Made by a program: the position numbers and the translations under genes
In this document: positions 18,414 to 26,885 of the stretch, in pieces
Numbering within the stretch: position 1 is the first letter of the stretch
Layout of the letters: every line of letters begins with the position of its first letter
The notes under the pieces: generated by a model
What the model saw: only the letters and a program-made list of their open reading frames with translations
What the model was told of the DNA's origin: nothing
The model's database searches: none
IMG/VR virus record: IMGVR_UViG_3300004461_000041
Span: 1-49,718 of that record
Reading direction: 5' to 3' (one strand)
DNA length: 49,718 nucleotides
DNA from: a virus

Positions 18414-18566
18414 TTAGTCCTTAAGAATCCGTCGATTACCACAGAAAAGACATACCGCTACTCGTTTGTTACCAGTCTCTACATCTCCCGATAATAGCAT
18501 CATCGGCTTTCCTTCTTCGGTTGTTACCTGCATCAATCCATCGCAAACTTCGCATATCATATCCAT
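18414..18566 (-). CDS. Small zinc-ribbon protein
   Basis: A 50-aa protein with CEVC at 5-8 and CLFC at 39-42, a four-Cys zinc ribbon. Its ATG overlaps the methyltransferase stop, and it ends just before the primase ATG, so it is translated as part of the chain. It may be a primase or methyltransferase partner; unknown. Confidence 0.65.
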   Translation of the reverse strand: MDMICEVCDGLMQVTTEEGKPMMLLSGDVETGNKRVAVCLFCGNRRILKD

Positions 18567-19366
18567 TTGTTCTCATCCTCCTGTCCTATATTTTTGAAAA
18601 TATGAGAAATGACATCGACAGTCCAGCCGTTACCCAACATTTTGTATCTCTGAGTGTTTGAAACGCCTTCGGTGTAGTTATCTGGGAGAGTCTGTAATCT
18701 CTCGCACTCGATAGGAGTTAGTTTGCGATAGTCAAAACCTCGCTCTACAAAAACTAACTGCCTACGACCCTTCTCATAATAAGACTTTAAGTTACCGCCT
18801 TTGAAATAATTAGCATCTATGCAGTAACTCTTATCTCTATCGACTACGCCATTCTCAAGAATATCTTTTAGCAAGATACCTTTGTCCTCTGGCTGTCCGA
18901 CATTAGGGATATTAGTCCAGTACAGTCTCTTGCGATTCTGTGCCGATACGAGTGTACTGTTAATCATGATGGGCATGACACCCAGTTGTTGAGACATCAC
19001 ATCCTCCCACTCCTTCTTCATTAGCACGTTCTCGCTCAAGAAATACTTCGTTTTGAAGTGATTGATAATATCCACGAAATCGAAAAACAGCCTACTGCGA
19101 GGGTCATCGAAGTTTAGTTGTTTACCTGCGTAAGAGAATCCTTGACAGGGAGAACCTCCGATAACCAAATCAATTTCTGGCAAATCCCATTCTCTCCAAT
19201 TCTTGACATCGCCCAACTGAATAATTTCTGGATGGTTTTTCATAGCGACCTTAATCGCATACTCGTCTACTTCGCTTGCGAAGTAATTCGTAACCTCGAT
19301 ACCTGCTCTCTTGAGAGCCTCAAGACCACAAGCGATACCATCAAAAGCCGATAAGACATTCACCAT
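18557..19366 (-). CDS. DNA cytosine-5 methyltransferase
   Basis: A 269-aa C5 methyltransferase with the motifs in canonical order: motif I SAFDGIACG (6-14), motif IV with the catalytic Cys in GGSPCQGFS (70-78), motif VI ENV (112-114), motif VIII QNRKRLYW (143-150), and motif X MLGNGWTVDVI near 246-256. The target-recognition region between VIII and IX is short, so the target should be a short sequence. No restriction endonuclease lies beside it, so it is an orphan enzyme, probably protecting viral DNA. The start overlaps the upstream gene by 7 nt. Confidence 0.92.
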   Translation of the reverse strand: MVNVLSAFDGIACGLEALKRAGIEVTNYFASEVDEYAIKVAMKNHPEIIQLGDVKNWREWDLPEIDLVIGGSPCQGFSYAGKQLNFDDPRSRLFFDFVDIINHFKTKYFLSENVLMKKEWEDVMSQQLGVMPIMINSTLVSAQNRKRLYWTNIPNVGQPEDKGILLKDILENGVVDRDKSYCIDANYFKGGNLKSYYEKGRRQLVFVERGFDYRKLTPIECERLQTLPDNYTEGVSNTQRYKMLGNGWTVDVISHIFKNIGQEDENKWI

Positions 19367-20340
19367 TCATCGCCTTCCCATAGATTATCGAGTCCGTTTA
19401 ACTCGCTCTCGCAAGACATAGCAAACTCACACCATGCAGGGCAGAAGTAATCATTCCACTTCATATCCCATTCGTGGGTCTTAATTCCTTCCACGACTTT
19501 AGCATAACTCTTCTCAAAAGCAGTCATACTGCGATTATTCAGTTTTTCGATGACGAGTAACCCTTTACCCTTCTTGCCGATAGCGACATCACGCTTGCTG
19601 TCTGAATCGAGCCAACCTGCTTCGCTCATGAGAACTCTATCCTCATCCCAATCGACACGCTTCTTCTTGCCATCGACCTGCTGATAGATACCCCAATTGC
19701 AAAGTTCTGCGATGAATTTGTGATTCTCTGCGTCTGGACATAAGTATGCGAAGTGAGTGATAGGTCTGGTTTCGCCCATCAATTTCAGCATACGAGTATA
19801 GTAGCAAAGTTCCTTGCGAGTCTTTGACATCTTCGTACTCGCCATGTTACCTGTTTTCAATTCGTAGATACATAGACCTCCATCTGGATGTACGAGTACG
19901 CCGTCTATCATTCCTACGAGGACTACTTCGTATTCCGCATCCCATACGTAGTGCTTTACTTCGTATTCATCTGGCTCGAAACTCTCGATTCCCCACTTTG
20001 CGATACGACATTCTTCCAAGAACGCTAAGTTCTCATTCGCTATATCTTCACGACCCTCTGGAATAAGAGGGGAGAGGACAGACTGACCATCCCAATTATC
20101 GTATAGGATTTCGAGGTTCTTATGTACGAAGCCCCCACGAATCATAGCGGGAGTAGCAGGCATCCTTTGATTCTTTAATTGAACCTTCTCCCACCAGTAT
20201 TTTCTCGGACACATATCATATCCGATGAAAGACGACTTCGATACTCGCAGAAAAGGCTTCTCTTCTGCGTCATTCGGGTCATACGAAGAGTTTTCTTGCA
20301 ACTCTTTAGCATCCATTTCGGATGGGTCTTTCATACTCAT
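19360..20340 (-). CDS. PD-(D/E)XK nuclease, Cas4/RecB-like with Fe-S cysteines
   Basis: A 326-aa protein. Motifs: SSFIGYDMCPRKYWWEK, GGFVHKNLE, then GMIDGVLVHPDGG and YELKTG, which gives the D...ExK active site. One Cys in CPRKYW and three near the C-terminus (FCPAWCEFAMSCE) match the 4Fe-4S ligand pattern of Cas4/AddB-type nucleases. It is likely an exonuclease for recombination or end processing, working with the Sak4-like ATPase. ATGA overlap with the upstream gene. Confidence 0.88.
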   Translation of the reverse strand: MSMKDPSEMDAKELQENSSYDPNDAEEKPFLRVSKSSFIGYDMCPRKYWWEKVQLKNQRMPATPAMIRGGFVHKNLEILYDNWDGQSVLSPLIPEGREDIANENLAFLEECRIAKWGIESFEPDEYEVKHYVWDAEYEVVLVGMIDGVLVHPDGGLCIYELKTGNMASTKMSKTRKELCYYTRMLKLMGETRPITHFAYLCPDAENHKFIAELCNWGIYQQVDGKKKRVDWDEDRVLMSEAGWLDSDSKRDVAIGKKGKGLLVIEKLNNRSMTAFEKSYAKVVEGIKTHEWDMKWNDYFCPAWCEFAMSCESELNGLDNLWEGDEW

Positions 20341-20627
20341 TCCTCTTCGAGGGGAAGTTTCTGTTGTTCTTTATTCAAAGGTTCATTGCAGTAGGGACAT
20401 TCATCCACTTTGTCAATTCCATCGAGGATAGGGGTTCTTACGATACCCCCACAGGAACCACATTCCTGCGAGTCCATGAGTCCTTGCGCTTCAAGCATCT
20501 TCGATATAATCGTATTATGCTTTTCTATTTCTTGCACAATCATGTTAAGGAAGGTATCCACCCTACTCACCATAATGCTCATCTTCTCGTCCAGTTCACG
20601 TATAGTCGGCTTTCTTTTGCTCGGCAT
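20337..20627 (-). CDS. Coiled-coil protein with zinc ribbon
   Basis: A 96-aa protein: an N-terminal helix/coiled coil (MSIMVSRVDTFLNMIVQEIE) followed by a zinc ribbon (CGSCGG ... CPYCNE) and an acidic tail (LEEE). First gene after a clear promoter; its TATA box lies about 27 nt upstream of the ATG, so the mRNA is probably leaderless. Function unknown; possibly regulatory. Confidence 0.7.
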   Translation of the reverse strand: MPSKRKPTIRELDEKMSIMVSRVDTFLNMIVQEIEKHNTIISKMLEAQGLMDSQECGSCGGIVRTPILDGIDKVDECPYCNEPLNKEQQKLPLEEE

Positions 20628-20751
20628 AGTTAGTGGTTGTCCTTACGATAATATAAATCTGATGGCGAGGGACTTCGGGAAGTCAAGCATAAATGCCCTG
20701 CAAAATTAACCATGACCCTCTCAAGGAATACCACACACTCGCCAATTAGAA
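20628..20751 (-). promoter_or_regulatory. Intergenic promoter region of gene 20337-20627
   Basis: On the minus strand: TATA box TTTATAT at 20657-20651 and the repeated element TAAGGAC at 20645-20639, then the ATG at 20627. TATA-to-ATG spacing of about 27 nt fits a leaderless archaeal transcript. The same TATA plus TAAGGAC pair recurs upstream of other minus-strand genes. The rest of the gap holds no gene I can see. Confidence 0.7.
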
Positions 20752-22980
20752 TTATACCCACGCTGTCTTATCAAGACCACGTAGGGCGTTTTCGAGAGGC
20801 ATATAGTCCCAAGACATGACCTCGTAGTACGGTTTTACTTTGTCTACGATGAACTTCTGTGCCATCTGTCGGTATCCAATTTTTGCTATACCCTCCAGTT
20901 CAGAAGGTTCGTCAAATGCGATATAATCACCATTCTCATCCAGAGTGCAGTAGAAGTACGAGTCTTTGCGATAGCCCTTGCCCAGATGCTCGTTAGCCCA
21001 CGCCGCACCTGCTCTCGCCTCACTTAACACGCGATATTTATGCAAGTCCTGTTTCAATTTAGCCTTGATAGTCAGTTCCTCTGGGGGGATTTCCTTATTG
21101 ACTACTGCGGAAGTCAATGTACTCAAGAGACCTGTTATTTCAGTCTCCTCACGACCCTCTAAAATACCATCTATGACCGTTCCCATAGCATCCTTCATCG
21201 CTTTAGGCAGTCTACTCTGCTTCATCTCGATTCCTTTGACGTATCGCTCTGGAGCATGATGCTCTCCATCCGTCCATGATACCATACCTGCGTAACGATT
21301 TTTAGCAACTACGAGGAATGAGGACGACCACTTCTCGAACTCGGTCTCGATAGGATACATAGCCTCGTCAATAATCTTCAAGGCCGCTACTCCTTCTTCT
21401 GGTGTTGCGACTTCACACATGATTGAATCCGTATGTCCGTAAATGACACGATGCCCGAGACCTTCCGCAATATCACGCAGTTGTCCCAATGTCTTGCGAG
21501 ACGTGTAGGTGATAGCGGCTGCGATGTCTGGGTGATACATTCCGTACTTAGCATCTCCCGCTACTCCGTACATAGATGCGACAAGCGACTTCGTAGCATA
21601 TTGTAGTGCATCGTATCGCTTTCGTTCTGCGTCGTTATCCGCTTCCTTCATCTTACGCTTGTACCTGTTACGCAACAATGTCATGTTATCCATCTGACGG
21701 CAAAGAAGTCCCTTGCGAGACCTATCGAACTTGATACCATTGCCGCAGTCCTGCGCTTTCTCGCTGTCATCGAGAGTAGTCCAACAAATACCATACTTGC
21801 TAATGTTGCTATGGTACATCGCTTTCACGTCGAAGATACCGATGTCATGATACAGACCCGCAACAGGAGTCATGATGTCTGCGCCTTCGTAATCTACTTT
21901 AGCAAACTTAGGCTTGCTTGGTATCTTCTGCTTGAAGTTCTCATCACGAATAGCAAGAACAGAAAACATCTTGGTAACGAAAGGCGTACTTCTAATATCG
22001 CATTGAACGATGTGTTGCAAAGCAGTAAAGTAACCAAGAACATCGACCAGTTCGTTGAGTCTGGGCAACAAGTCTACGTCCTGTCTTGCGTAATCCAGAT
22101 ATGTACCGAAGTCCGTGTAATACGTATCGTGGCCGTCCTCCAGAGGTACTTTCTTATCACCTAAGCAGAACTCGGATACTGCGTCGAGGGACATAGCAGG
22201 CAGTTGTCCGTTTTTGAGAGTCCATAACTTCTTGAAACCGACCATCAAATCAATACAATTTATCCCTGCTAAAGGCTGACCCCAATCCCCGAAGTCATAT
22301 CGCACACGCTTCATAGGGGATAGTAGGCGAGCATCGAGGTTATTCGCATTAAAACGCTTGAGTAACTGTTGCATATCTGCGTTTATGACGTTCCAACCTG
22401 TAATGATGTCTGGGTCATGCTTGACGAGCATACGTGTAACATCCAGTAGCATATCCCTTTCATTAGCAAAAGCCTTGAACTTCCTATCTCCAGACTCGCA
22501 AGCATCCTTACCATAGGGATGGTTTTTAGCAGGTATCGAATCGTAATGACCCGCTTCGTAATCTTCGTGGTGGAACCATACGTACTCGCCCATCTTCGAG
22601 TCTCGCACGACTATGATTGTAATTTCACCAGAATCTATCTTCCATTCCATATCGAGGAACCAGACTCGGTGTTCGTAATTGTCAAAACTTCTTCCAGAAT
22701 CTGCTAAAACACGATTCTCCCATGCGATATTTGATTCCCATGTATCATGGTTCTTAGCGTATTCGTGCATATCCTGTGTAGACCTAAACTCTCTCGTCGT
22801 CAGAGTCTCTCCATACAGACCCTCATGCCGACCTGCGTCTGCTTTGACATAGCAGTACGGCTGTTTACCTTTGACTTTGTCTATACAACGCTCTCCTTGC
22901 TCGTTGCGATATCGCACGACGATACCGTTTTCTCTTCCTCTCTCGATAATCAGAGAATCACCTTCATGTCGAGTCTCCAA
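20752..22980 (-). CDS. polB: Family B DNA polymerase
   Basis: A 742-aa polymerase with all exonuclease motifs (ExoI FLDMEWK with D110/E112; ExoII TGWNVINAD; ExoIII YARQD 297-301). Polymerase motifs: A, DVKAMYHSN (384-392); B, KSLVASMYG (464-472); C, YGHTDS (514-519), in which the first Asp of the usual YGDTDS is His; the second Asp is kept. A later KNRYAGMVSW and KGIEMKQSRLPK complete the palm/thumb. Replicates the genome with the viral clamp and loader. No inteins. No ATG is available near the start; TTG at 22980 is the likely start, overlapping the GNAT gene by 31 nt. Confidence 0.97.
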   Translation of the reverse strand: METRHEGDSLIIERGRENGIVVRYRNEQGERCIDKVKGKQPYCYVKADAGRHEGLYGETLTTREFRSTQDMHEYAKNHDTWESNIAWENRVLADSGRSFDNYEHRVWFLDMEWKIDSGEITIIVVRDSKMGEYVWFHHEDYEAGHYDSIPAKNHPYGKDACESGDRKFKAFANERDMLLDVTRMLVKHDPDIITGWNVINADMQQLLKRFNANNLDARLLSPMKRVRYDFGDWGQPLAGINCIDLMVGFKKLWTLKNGQLPAMSLDAVSEFCLGDKKVPLEDGHDTYYTDFGTYLDYARQDVDLLPRLNELVDVLGYFTALQHIVQCDIRSTPFVTKMFSVLAIRDENFKQKIPSKPKFAKVDYEGADIMTPVAGLYHDIGIFDVKAMYHSNISKYGICWTTLDDSEKAQDCGNGIKFDRSRKGLLCRQMDNMTLLRNRYKRKMKEADNDAERKRYDALQYATKSLVASMYGVAGDAKYGMYHPDIAAAITYTSRKTLGQLRDIAEGLGHRVIYGHTDSIMCEVATPEEGVAALKIIDEAMYPIETEFEKWSSSFLVVAKNRYAGMVSWTDGEHHAPERYVKGIEMKQSRLPKAMKDAMGTVIDGILEGREETEITGLLSTLTSAVVNKEIPPEELTIKAKLKQDLHKYRVLSEARAGAAWANEHLGKGYRKDSYFYCTLDENGDYIAFDEPSELEGIAKIGYRQMAQKFIVDKVKPYYEVMSWDYMPLENALRGLDKTAWV

Positions 22981-23441
22981 GTCTCATGGTCATAAAATTG
23001 ACCCATATATTCTGCTTCATCCATAATATCTTCGACATCTTCCCATCGACCTACTTTCCAGTAACACAACGAACTAACCACCTTGCGAAGTTGCGCTTTC
23101 TTCACATCCGCAAGAGGATTCAATACGGTGATGATACTTTGACCGAACTGCGATAAGTAACGGTTCCTCGCTTTTAGCAAGTGTCTATGCAACCCCACAC
23201 TTCTCCACTCGGGCATGACATACGTATTGCCTACGACTATGTACTCGCCCATATGATTGTAAGAAGTGTAGCCCAAGACTTCCACGCCATTAAAAACTAC
23301 GAAGTATTGAGCATCTCTGTAAATATCTGGATAACCTTTCAACACAGGGTCGGGGTTATGTTCATTCTTATTATGCTCTAAAGCACACAACAAACCGAAC
23401 TCTGTCATGTGTCTGATTACCAATTCGCCACTCTCTTCCAT
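22950..23441 (-). CDS. GNAT-family acetyltransferase
   Basis: A 163-aa protein with the GNAT pattern: YFVVFNGVEVLGYTSYNHMG, then YIVVGNTYVMPEWRSVGLHR, where VMPEWRSVGL is the acetyl-CoA-binding motif A (RxxGxx). Target unknown: protein modification, a small molecule, or self-protection. First gene after a TATA box (23466-23472) and upstream of polB, with which it overlaps by 31 nt. Confidence 0.75.
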   Translation of the reverse strand: MEESGELVIRHMTEFGLLCALEHNKNEHNPDPVLKGYPDIYRDAQYFVVFNGVEVLGYTSYNHMGEYIVVGNTYVMPEWRSVGLHRHLLKARNRYLSQFGQSIITVLNPLADVKKAQLRKVVSSLCYWKVGRWEDVEDIMDEAEYMGQFYDHETWRLDMKVIL

Positions 23442-23460
23442 AAACAGAGATAAGACGAGA

Positions 23461-23476
23461 TGTCAATATAAACCCT
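23461..23476 (-). promoter_or_regulatory. TATA promoter of GNAT gene
   Basis: Minus-strand AGGGTTTATATTGACA. TATA centre to ATG (23441) is about 28 nt, so the transcript is probably leaderless. The 16-nt string is identical to the one at 30011-30026. Confidence 0.7.
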
Positions 23477-23813
23477 ACTTCGAGCGACGACCTCTCGACC
23501 TCTTTTCGATGTCGTGAGTAATCAACCAGTTGTGAATAGTCATGGGGGATACGGCGCAGATACTTGCTATTTCTGCCATCGACATTTCTTCATCGACGTA
23601 TTTCTTTAGGAGCCAATCTTTATCTTTGTAATCGGCCAATTTCTTGCGTATGAATCTACTTAGGTCGAGTTTCATTTCATTCCCACATTCGCATAGCAAT
23701 ATGTGAACCCCATATCCTTCGACATCCTGTTCAATCAATTCTTCGCATTCGGGGCATGGTACTGTTATGACATTCATACCATCACCCACATACTGACTAT
23801 CATTTAAACCCAA
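23475..23813 (-). CDS. Zinc-ribbon / helix-turn-helix DNA-binding protein
   Basis: A 112-aa protein. An N-terminal zinc ribbon (CPECEE at 20-25, CECGNE at 41-46) is followed by a helix-turn-helix (DWLLKKYVDEEMSMAEIASI, VSPMTIHNWLITHDIEK) of the type found in sigma-region-4-like and resolvase-like domains, ending in a basic tail (RSRGRRSK). A likely transcription regulator or DNA-binding accessory. The true start may be Met13 (ATG at 23777); the first ATG overlaps the methyltransferase stop. Confidence 0.75.
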   Translation of the reverse strand: MGLNDSQYVGDGMNVITVPCPECEELIEQDVEGYGVHILLCECGNEMKLDLSRFIRKKLADYKDKDWLLKKYVDEEMSMAEIASICAVSPMTIHNWLITHDIEKRSRGRRSK

Positions 23814-24598
23814 CTATCGTCGGCTAAATCGGGTGTATTGTTCAGCCTCTCGACCATACTTTTTGCTATTTCTGGATAGAGTTCGACCATAGTAGCATTC
23901 CTCCTGCGAGTAATCGCTGCTACGGCTGTCGTACCAGAGCCTGCAAAAGGGTCGAGAACCCAATCTCCCTCATCTGAGCCTGCTAAAACGCAACGCTCTG
24001 CTAACTCCACAGGATACGGAGCCTCATGCCCACTCTTAGATACGGGAGTAATCTCCCATACAGAGAACAGATTAGCCGCATTGTAGTGATAATCATGCGA
24101 TTTAGAGAACATGAATATCGTTTCGTGCTTAGGGATGGGTCTCTTGATGTACGCTTCTGGTTGAGGATATGATTTAGTCTTAGACCAAATAATCTCACTT
24201 CGCAATATCCAACCTCGCTTCTGCATAGCAAAAGCAAATCTCCATCCGACACCAATCAGATTCTTGGGGGCCAATCCTTTGACTCTGCGACTTCCCCATT
24301 TGTTGCGACCTTCTTTGATACCGCCCTCTTTGTAATCAGAACCTGCTCCTCCAGAACCATTGTAGCAATCGCCCATATTGACCCAGAGAGTACCGTCATC
24401 CGTCAGTAGTTCTCGCACGTCATCAAAGGCACTACATAGTTCTTCGATATAATCATCGAGAGAGGAATCACTTCCGAGTTCCTCTTCTGAATCGCCGTAA
24501 CTTCGCATACCGAAGTAAGGAGGGGAAGTAACGCAACAACGATACTTCTTCTTCTCTAAATCGACATTAAATATACTGCCTTCAACTACTTCCCACAT
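23804..24598 (-). CDS. N4-cytosine / N6-adenine DNA methyltransferase, beta class
   Basis: A 264-aa amino-methyltransferase. The catalytic motif IV TSPPY (24-28) comes before the SAM-binding motif DPFAGSGTT (about 216-224), which is the beta-class order. TLWVNMGDCYNG and the VELYPEIA region after motif I also fit. TSPPY is compatible with m4C or m6A. No cognate endonuclease lies next to it. With the C5 enzyme it gives the virus two modification activities. Confidence 0.9.
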   Translation of the reverse strand: MWEVVEGSIFNVDLEKKKYRCCVTSPPYFGMRSYGDSEEELGSDSSLDDYIEELCSAFDDVRELLTDDGTLWVNMGDCYNGSGGAGSDYKEGGIKEGRNKWGSRRVKGLAPKNLIGVGWRFAFAMQKRGWILRSEIIWSKTKSYPQPEAYIKRPIPKHETIFMFSKSHDYHYNAANLFSVWEITPVSKSGHEAPYPVELAERCVLAGSDEGDWVLDPFAGSGTTAVAAITRRRNATMVELYPEIAKSMVERLNNTPDLADDSWV

Positions 24599-24923
24599 AC
24601 GCAGTTCTCCTATACACAGTACCGTTAGATGTAACTAATCTTTCAAGGTATCCCCACTTGACCATCAAGCGAAAGATAGCAGCGACAGACATAGTTGTTA
24701 CACCAGACTTATTGCGAATAAAGGGATTGATTTCCTCGCAAGTACCGAGAGAGGAAGTAACTTCTCCACTTTCCATTTGCAGGACGTGGTGCATGACTGC
24801 TACTTTGAGATGTATCCTCTTCCTCGACATTATCTTACCCATCTTCGACAGAGCGTGTAGAATATCTTCTCTGGGAAGGCTACAACCACCCGCTACTGCC
24901 GATAAGATGTATTTATCAGACAT
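24582..24923 (-). CDS. Winged-helix-like DNA-binding protein
   Basis: A 113-aa protein from the ATG at 24923 (a GTG at 24932 is less likely). The C-terminal TTMSVAAIFRLMVKWGYLERL plus a short wing (TSNGTVYRRTAYV) resembles a winged helix and is similar to the protein at 31250-31513 (SVSRWLRVMTAKGYL). Lies between the clamp gene and a methyltransferase; possibly a regulator. Confidence 0.55.
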   Translation of the reverse strand: MSDKYILSAVAGGCSLPREDILHALSKMGKIMSRKRIHLKVAVMHHVLQMESGEVTSSLGTCEEINPFIRNKSGVTTMSVAAIFRLMVKWGYLERLVTSNGTVYRRTAYVGSS

Positions 24924-25752
24924 ACGAAACACGTTGAAGAATAATACCGATACCGACGATTTCGATTGCTAAAAGTGCGCCAGAAGCACCCTCTTTAGTC
25001 AAATCAAACACGACCAACTTAACGTCTCGGTTGCGCTCCACTAAAGCGAATGTATTTTCCAGACCACTTGCTACTATCTCGATAGTATCCCATTTTATCA
25101 ACGTCAGCGATTCTACTAAGTCAGTATATGTTTCGCCGCCCATCTTGCTTCCGACCAGAACTTTGAGTTGTTCTGCATCTGGATTGGCAGAGATTTGGAA
25201 AGAAGGGCATTTCTGCCCATTCATAAGACCACTACTTAACGCATCGGAAAGTTCACCTGCTTTACAAGTCGCAGAAGCATCCAATGAAAGAATCTTTCCC
25301 GAAGAAGTAGTGTATGTCATGCTCTTTGTGTCATACTGAAACCTTCTTTCGTAAGACATATCTCGCCATTGCTTAAGAGTCTTGTCCGAGTGAGGAAAAG
25401 CCTTCGCTCTCGGGTCTGCCGCAAGAGTCGTCTGTTTTCCAGTAGATTTTACTCGCAACTTACTATCCGTTTGCTCGATTGTAACTAACTCCCCATGATG
25501 CTTCAAAACGCCTAAGAACTTTGCGATGTCTGGGATGTAATACTCATCTTCGGGAGGGTCGGTGCAAAGCCTATCCACTCCGAACGAGGATACCGCCGTA
25601 ACTCCGTCTCGCACGATGTTGCAAGTTATAGCACGATGCTTAGTTAGGGCTATGATACAGGAATTTACCTGCGATATATCTTTACCAGATATATTAGCAA
25701 CTCTCATCGTTCTCTTCATCAGTTTCTGCAATTGACTATTCTCTATCTCCAT
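24916..25752 (-). CDS. Sliding clamp (PCNA-like)
   Basis: A 278-aa protein with the length and repeating beta-alpha-beta pattern of a PCNA subunit: MKRTMRVANISGKDISQVNS, DIAKFLGVLKHHGELVTIEQ, LRVKSTGKQTTLAAD, and a second half with WDTIEIVASGLENTFALVER. It is divergent and has no single diagnostic motif. The call is strengthened by RFC, PolB and MCM-like genes in the same module. The ATG at 25752 follows GGAG and starts just after the upstream stop. Confidence 0.65.
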   Translation of the reverse strand: MEIENSQLQKLMKRTMRVANISGKDISQVNSCIIALTKHRAITCNIVRDGVTAVSSFGVDRLCTDPPEDEYYIPDIAKFLGVLKHHGELVTIEQTDSKLRVKSTGKQTTLAADPRAKAFPHSDKTLKQWRDMSYERRFQYDTKSMTYTTSSGKILSLDASATCKAGELSDALSSGLMNGQKCPSFQISANPDAEQLKVLVGSKMGGETYTDLVESLTLIKWDTIEIVASGLENTFALVERNRDVKLVVFDLTKEGASGALLAIEIVGIGIILQRVSYV

Positions 25753-25753
25753 T

Positions 25754-25957
25754 TCATTCAACTCCGTATTTGTTCTTTGCTATTTTCATACACTTCTCAC
25801 AATTGACTTCCGAAGGACTGTCTTTCAACACCCCGAAGGAATCCAGATGTGAGCATAATGTGTAGGAGTACCTGCCGTCGATAAAAACCCCATGATGTGT
25901 TATGTCCGTTACTCTGCGCTTGAATACAGGACTAAGTTTCAATCCTTCACTTCCCAT
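25754..25957 (-). CDS. Small hypothetical protein with Cys pair
   Basis: A 67-aa protein from the ATG at 25957 (a GTG at 25981 is possible). It ends with NCEKCMKIAKNKYGVE and has an earlier Cys and His (LCSHLD), a possible zinc site. Between the Sak4-like ATPase and the clamp gene; unknown function. Confidence 0.5.
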   Translation of the reverse strand: MGSEGLKLSPVFKRRVTDITHHGVFIDGRYSYTLCSHLDSFGVLKDSPSEVNCEKCMKIAKNKYGVE

Positions 25958-26880
25958 GTAAGGAAAGGAAGTCCCATCCACTCATCATCACCATTCTCAA
26001 CTCGCAAGACGGTGTGTTGTTGTCCGAGATATTCTTGATTGAAGCCTTTCATCTCCTCGATAGATGCTCGGATTTCCCAAACGCCTTCGGCAAGTTTCGA
26101 GTCTGACTTGACACCTGCCGCAATATCGCCCTTCTTGGTGTATCTCGAAAGGAATATCTGTTGCGAAAACAATCGCATAGTTCCTCTCTCCCAATCTGGC
26201 TGTTCTCCGACTTTCATAAGTCCCTTTTGTCCGTTACCCAAATCTGCGAATTGCTTCACGTCTTTGAGGTGGAAGGTAAAGAATACTGCATCGACAGGAA
26301 GTTGATGCGCTCGATTCATTACATCACGGAACAATTGATTGCGAATACGCCACTCTGCTTGATTGAATCTGTCGCCATCCTCGACATTGACAGGATTCTT
26401 GGAGCGAGTCATCAGTACGTGAGTCATAGCCTGTTCACACCACTTAAGGAATGTAGAGCCGCCATCTACGATTACTGCGCCTATGTCGTCGTTTTCCTTG
26501 AGTTGTTCTCCGATAATCTTGATGAAGTAACCCATCTTATCAATCAAAGCAGTCCAGTTCGTAGTATTATCATCATTGAAGATGGATTCATCCGTCTCAT
26601 CGAAGAGAGGGATGACCTCGATATTATCATCCTTTGCGAAGTTGTACGCTACTGTCTGTGATGCGCTATTGTCGATGTCGAGAACAATGATTCTCTTATC
26701 GCTACGCTGTCTTGCCAATGAAATCGCAAGTCCCGTCTTAGCAGTATTTTCCTTGCCTGTCAATGACATACGGATAGGATTGGAGCGTCTCTTCTGGGAG
26801 AAAAGACCACGATAATGGTCGATACCCAAAGGAGCCTTCTTTTCCGCAGAATCTTTATTTTCTGTGCCTCCCCAACTCAT
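25939..26880 (-). CDS. RecA/Sak4-like ATPase (recombination)
   Basis: A 313-aa P-loop ATPase. The Walker A region is LTGKENTAKTGLA (41-53): G42 and the KT are kept, but the residue before K is Ala, not Gly. Walker B is IGAVIVDGG. RIIVLDIDNSASQ and DAVFFTFHLKDVKQF fit the RecA/AAA_24 (Sak4) core. Sak4 proteins are minimal RecA-like single-strand annealers acting with an SSB; the upstream neighbour is the SSB candidate. Confidence 0.75.
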   Translation of the reverse strand: MSWGGTENKDSAEKKAPLGIDHYRGLFSQKRRSNPIRMSLTGKENTAKTGLAISLARQRSDKRIIVLDIDNSASQTVAYNFAKDDNIEVIPLFDETDESIFNDDNTTNWTALIDKMGYFIKIIGEQLKENDDIGAVIVDGGSTFLKWCEQAMTHVLMTRSKNPVNVEDGDRFNQAEWRIRNQLFRDVMNRAHQLPVDAVFFTFHLKDVKQFADLGNGQKGLMKVGEQPDWERGTMRLFSQQIFLSRYTKKGDIAAGVKSDSKLAEGVWEIRASIEEMKGFNQEYLGQQHTVLRVENGDDEWMGLPFLTWEVKD

Positions 26881-26885
26881 CTAAA

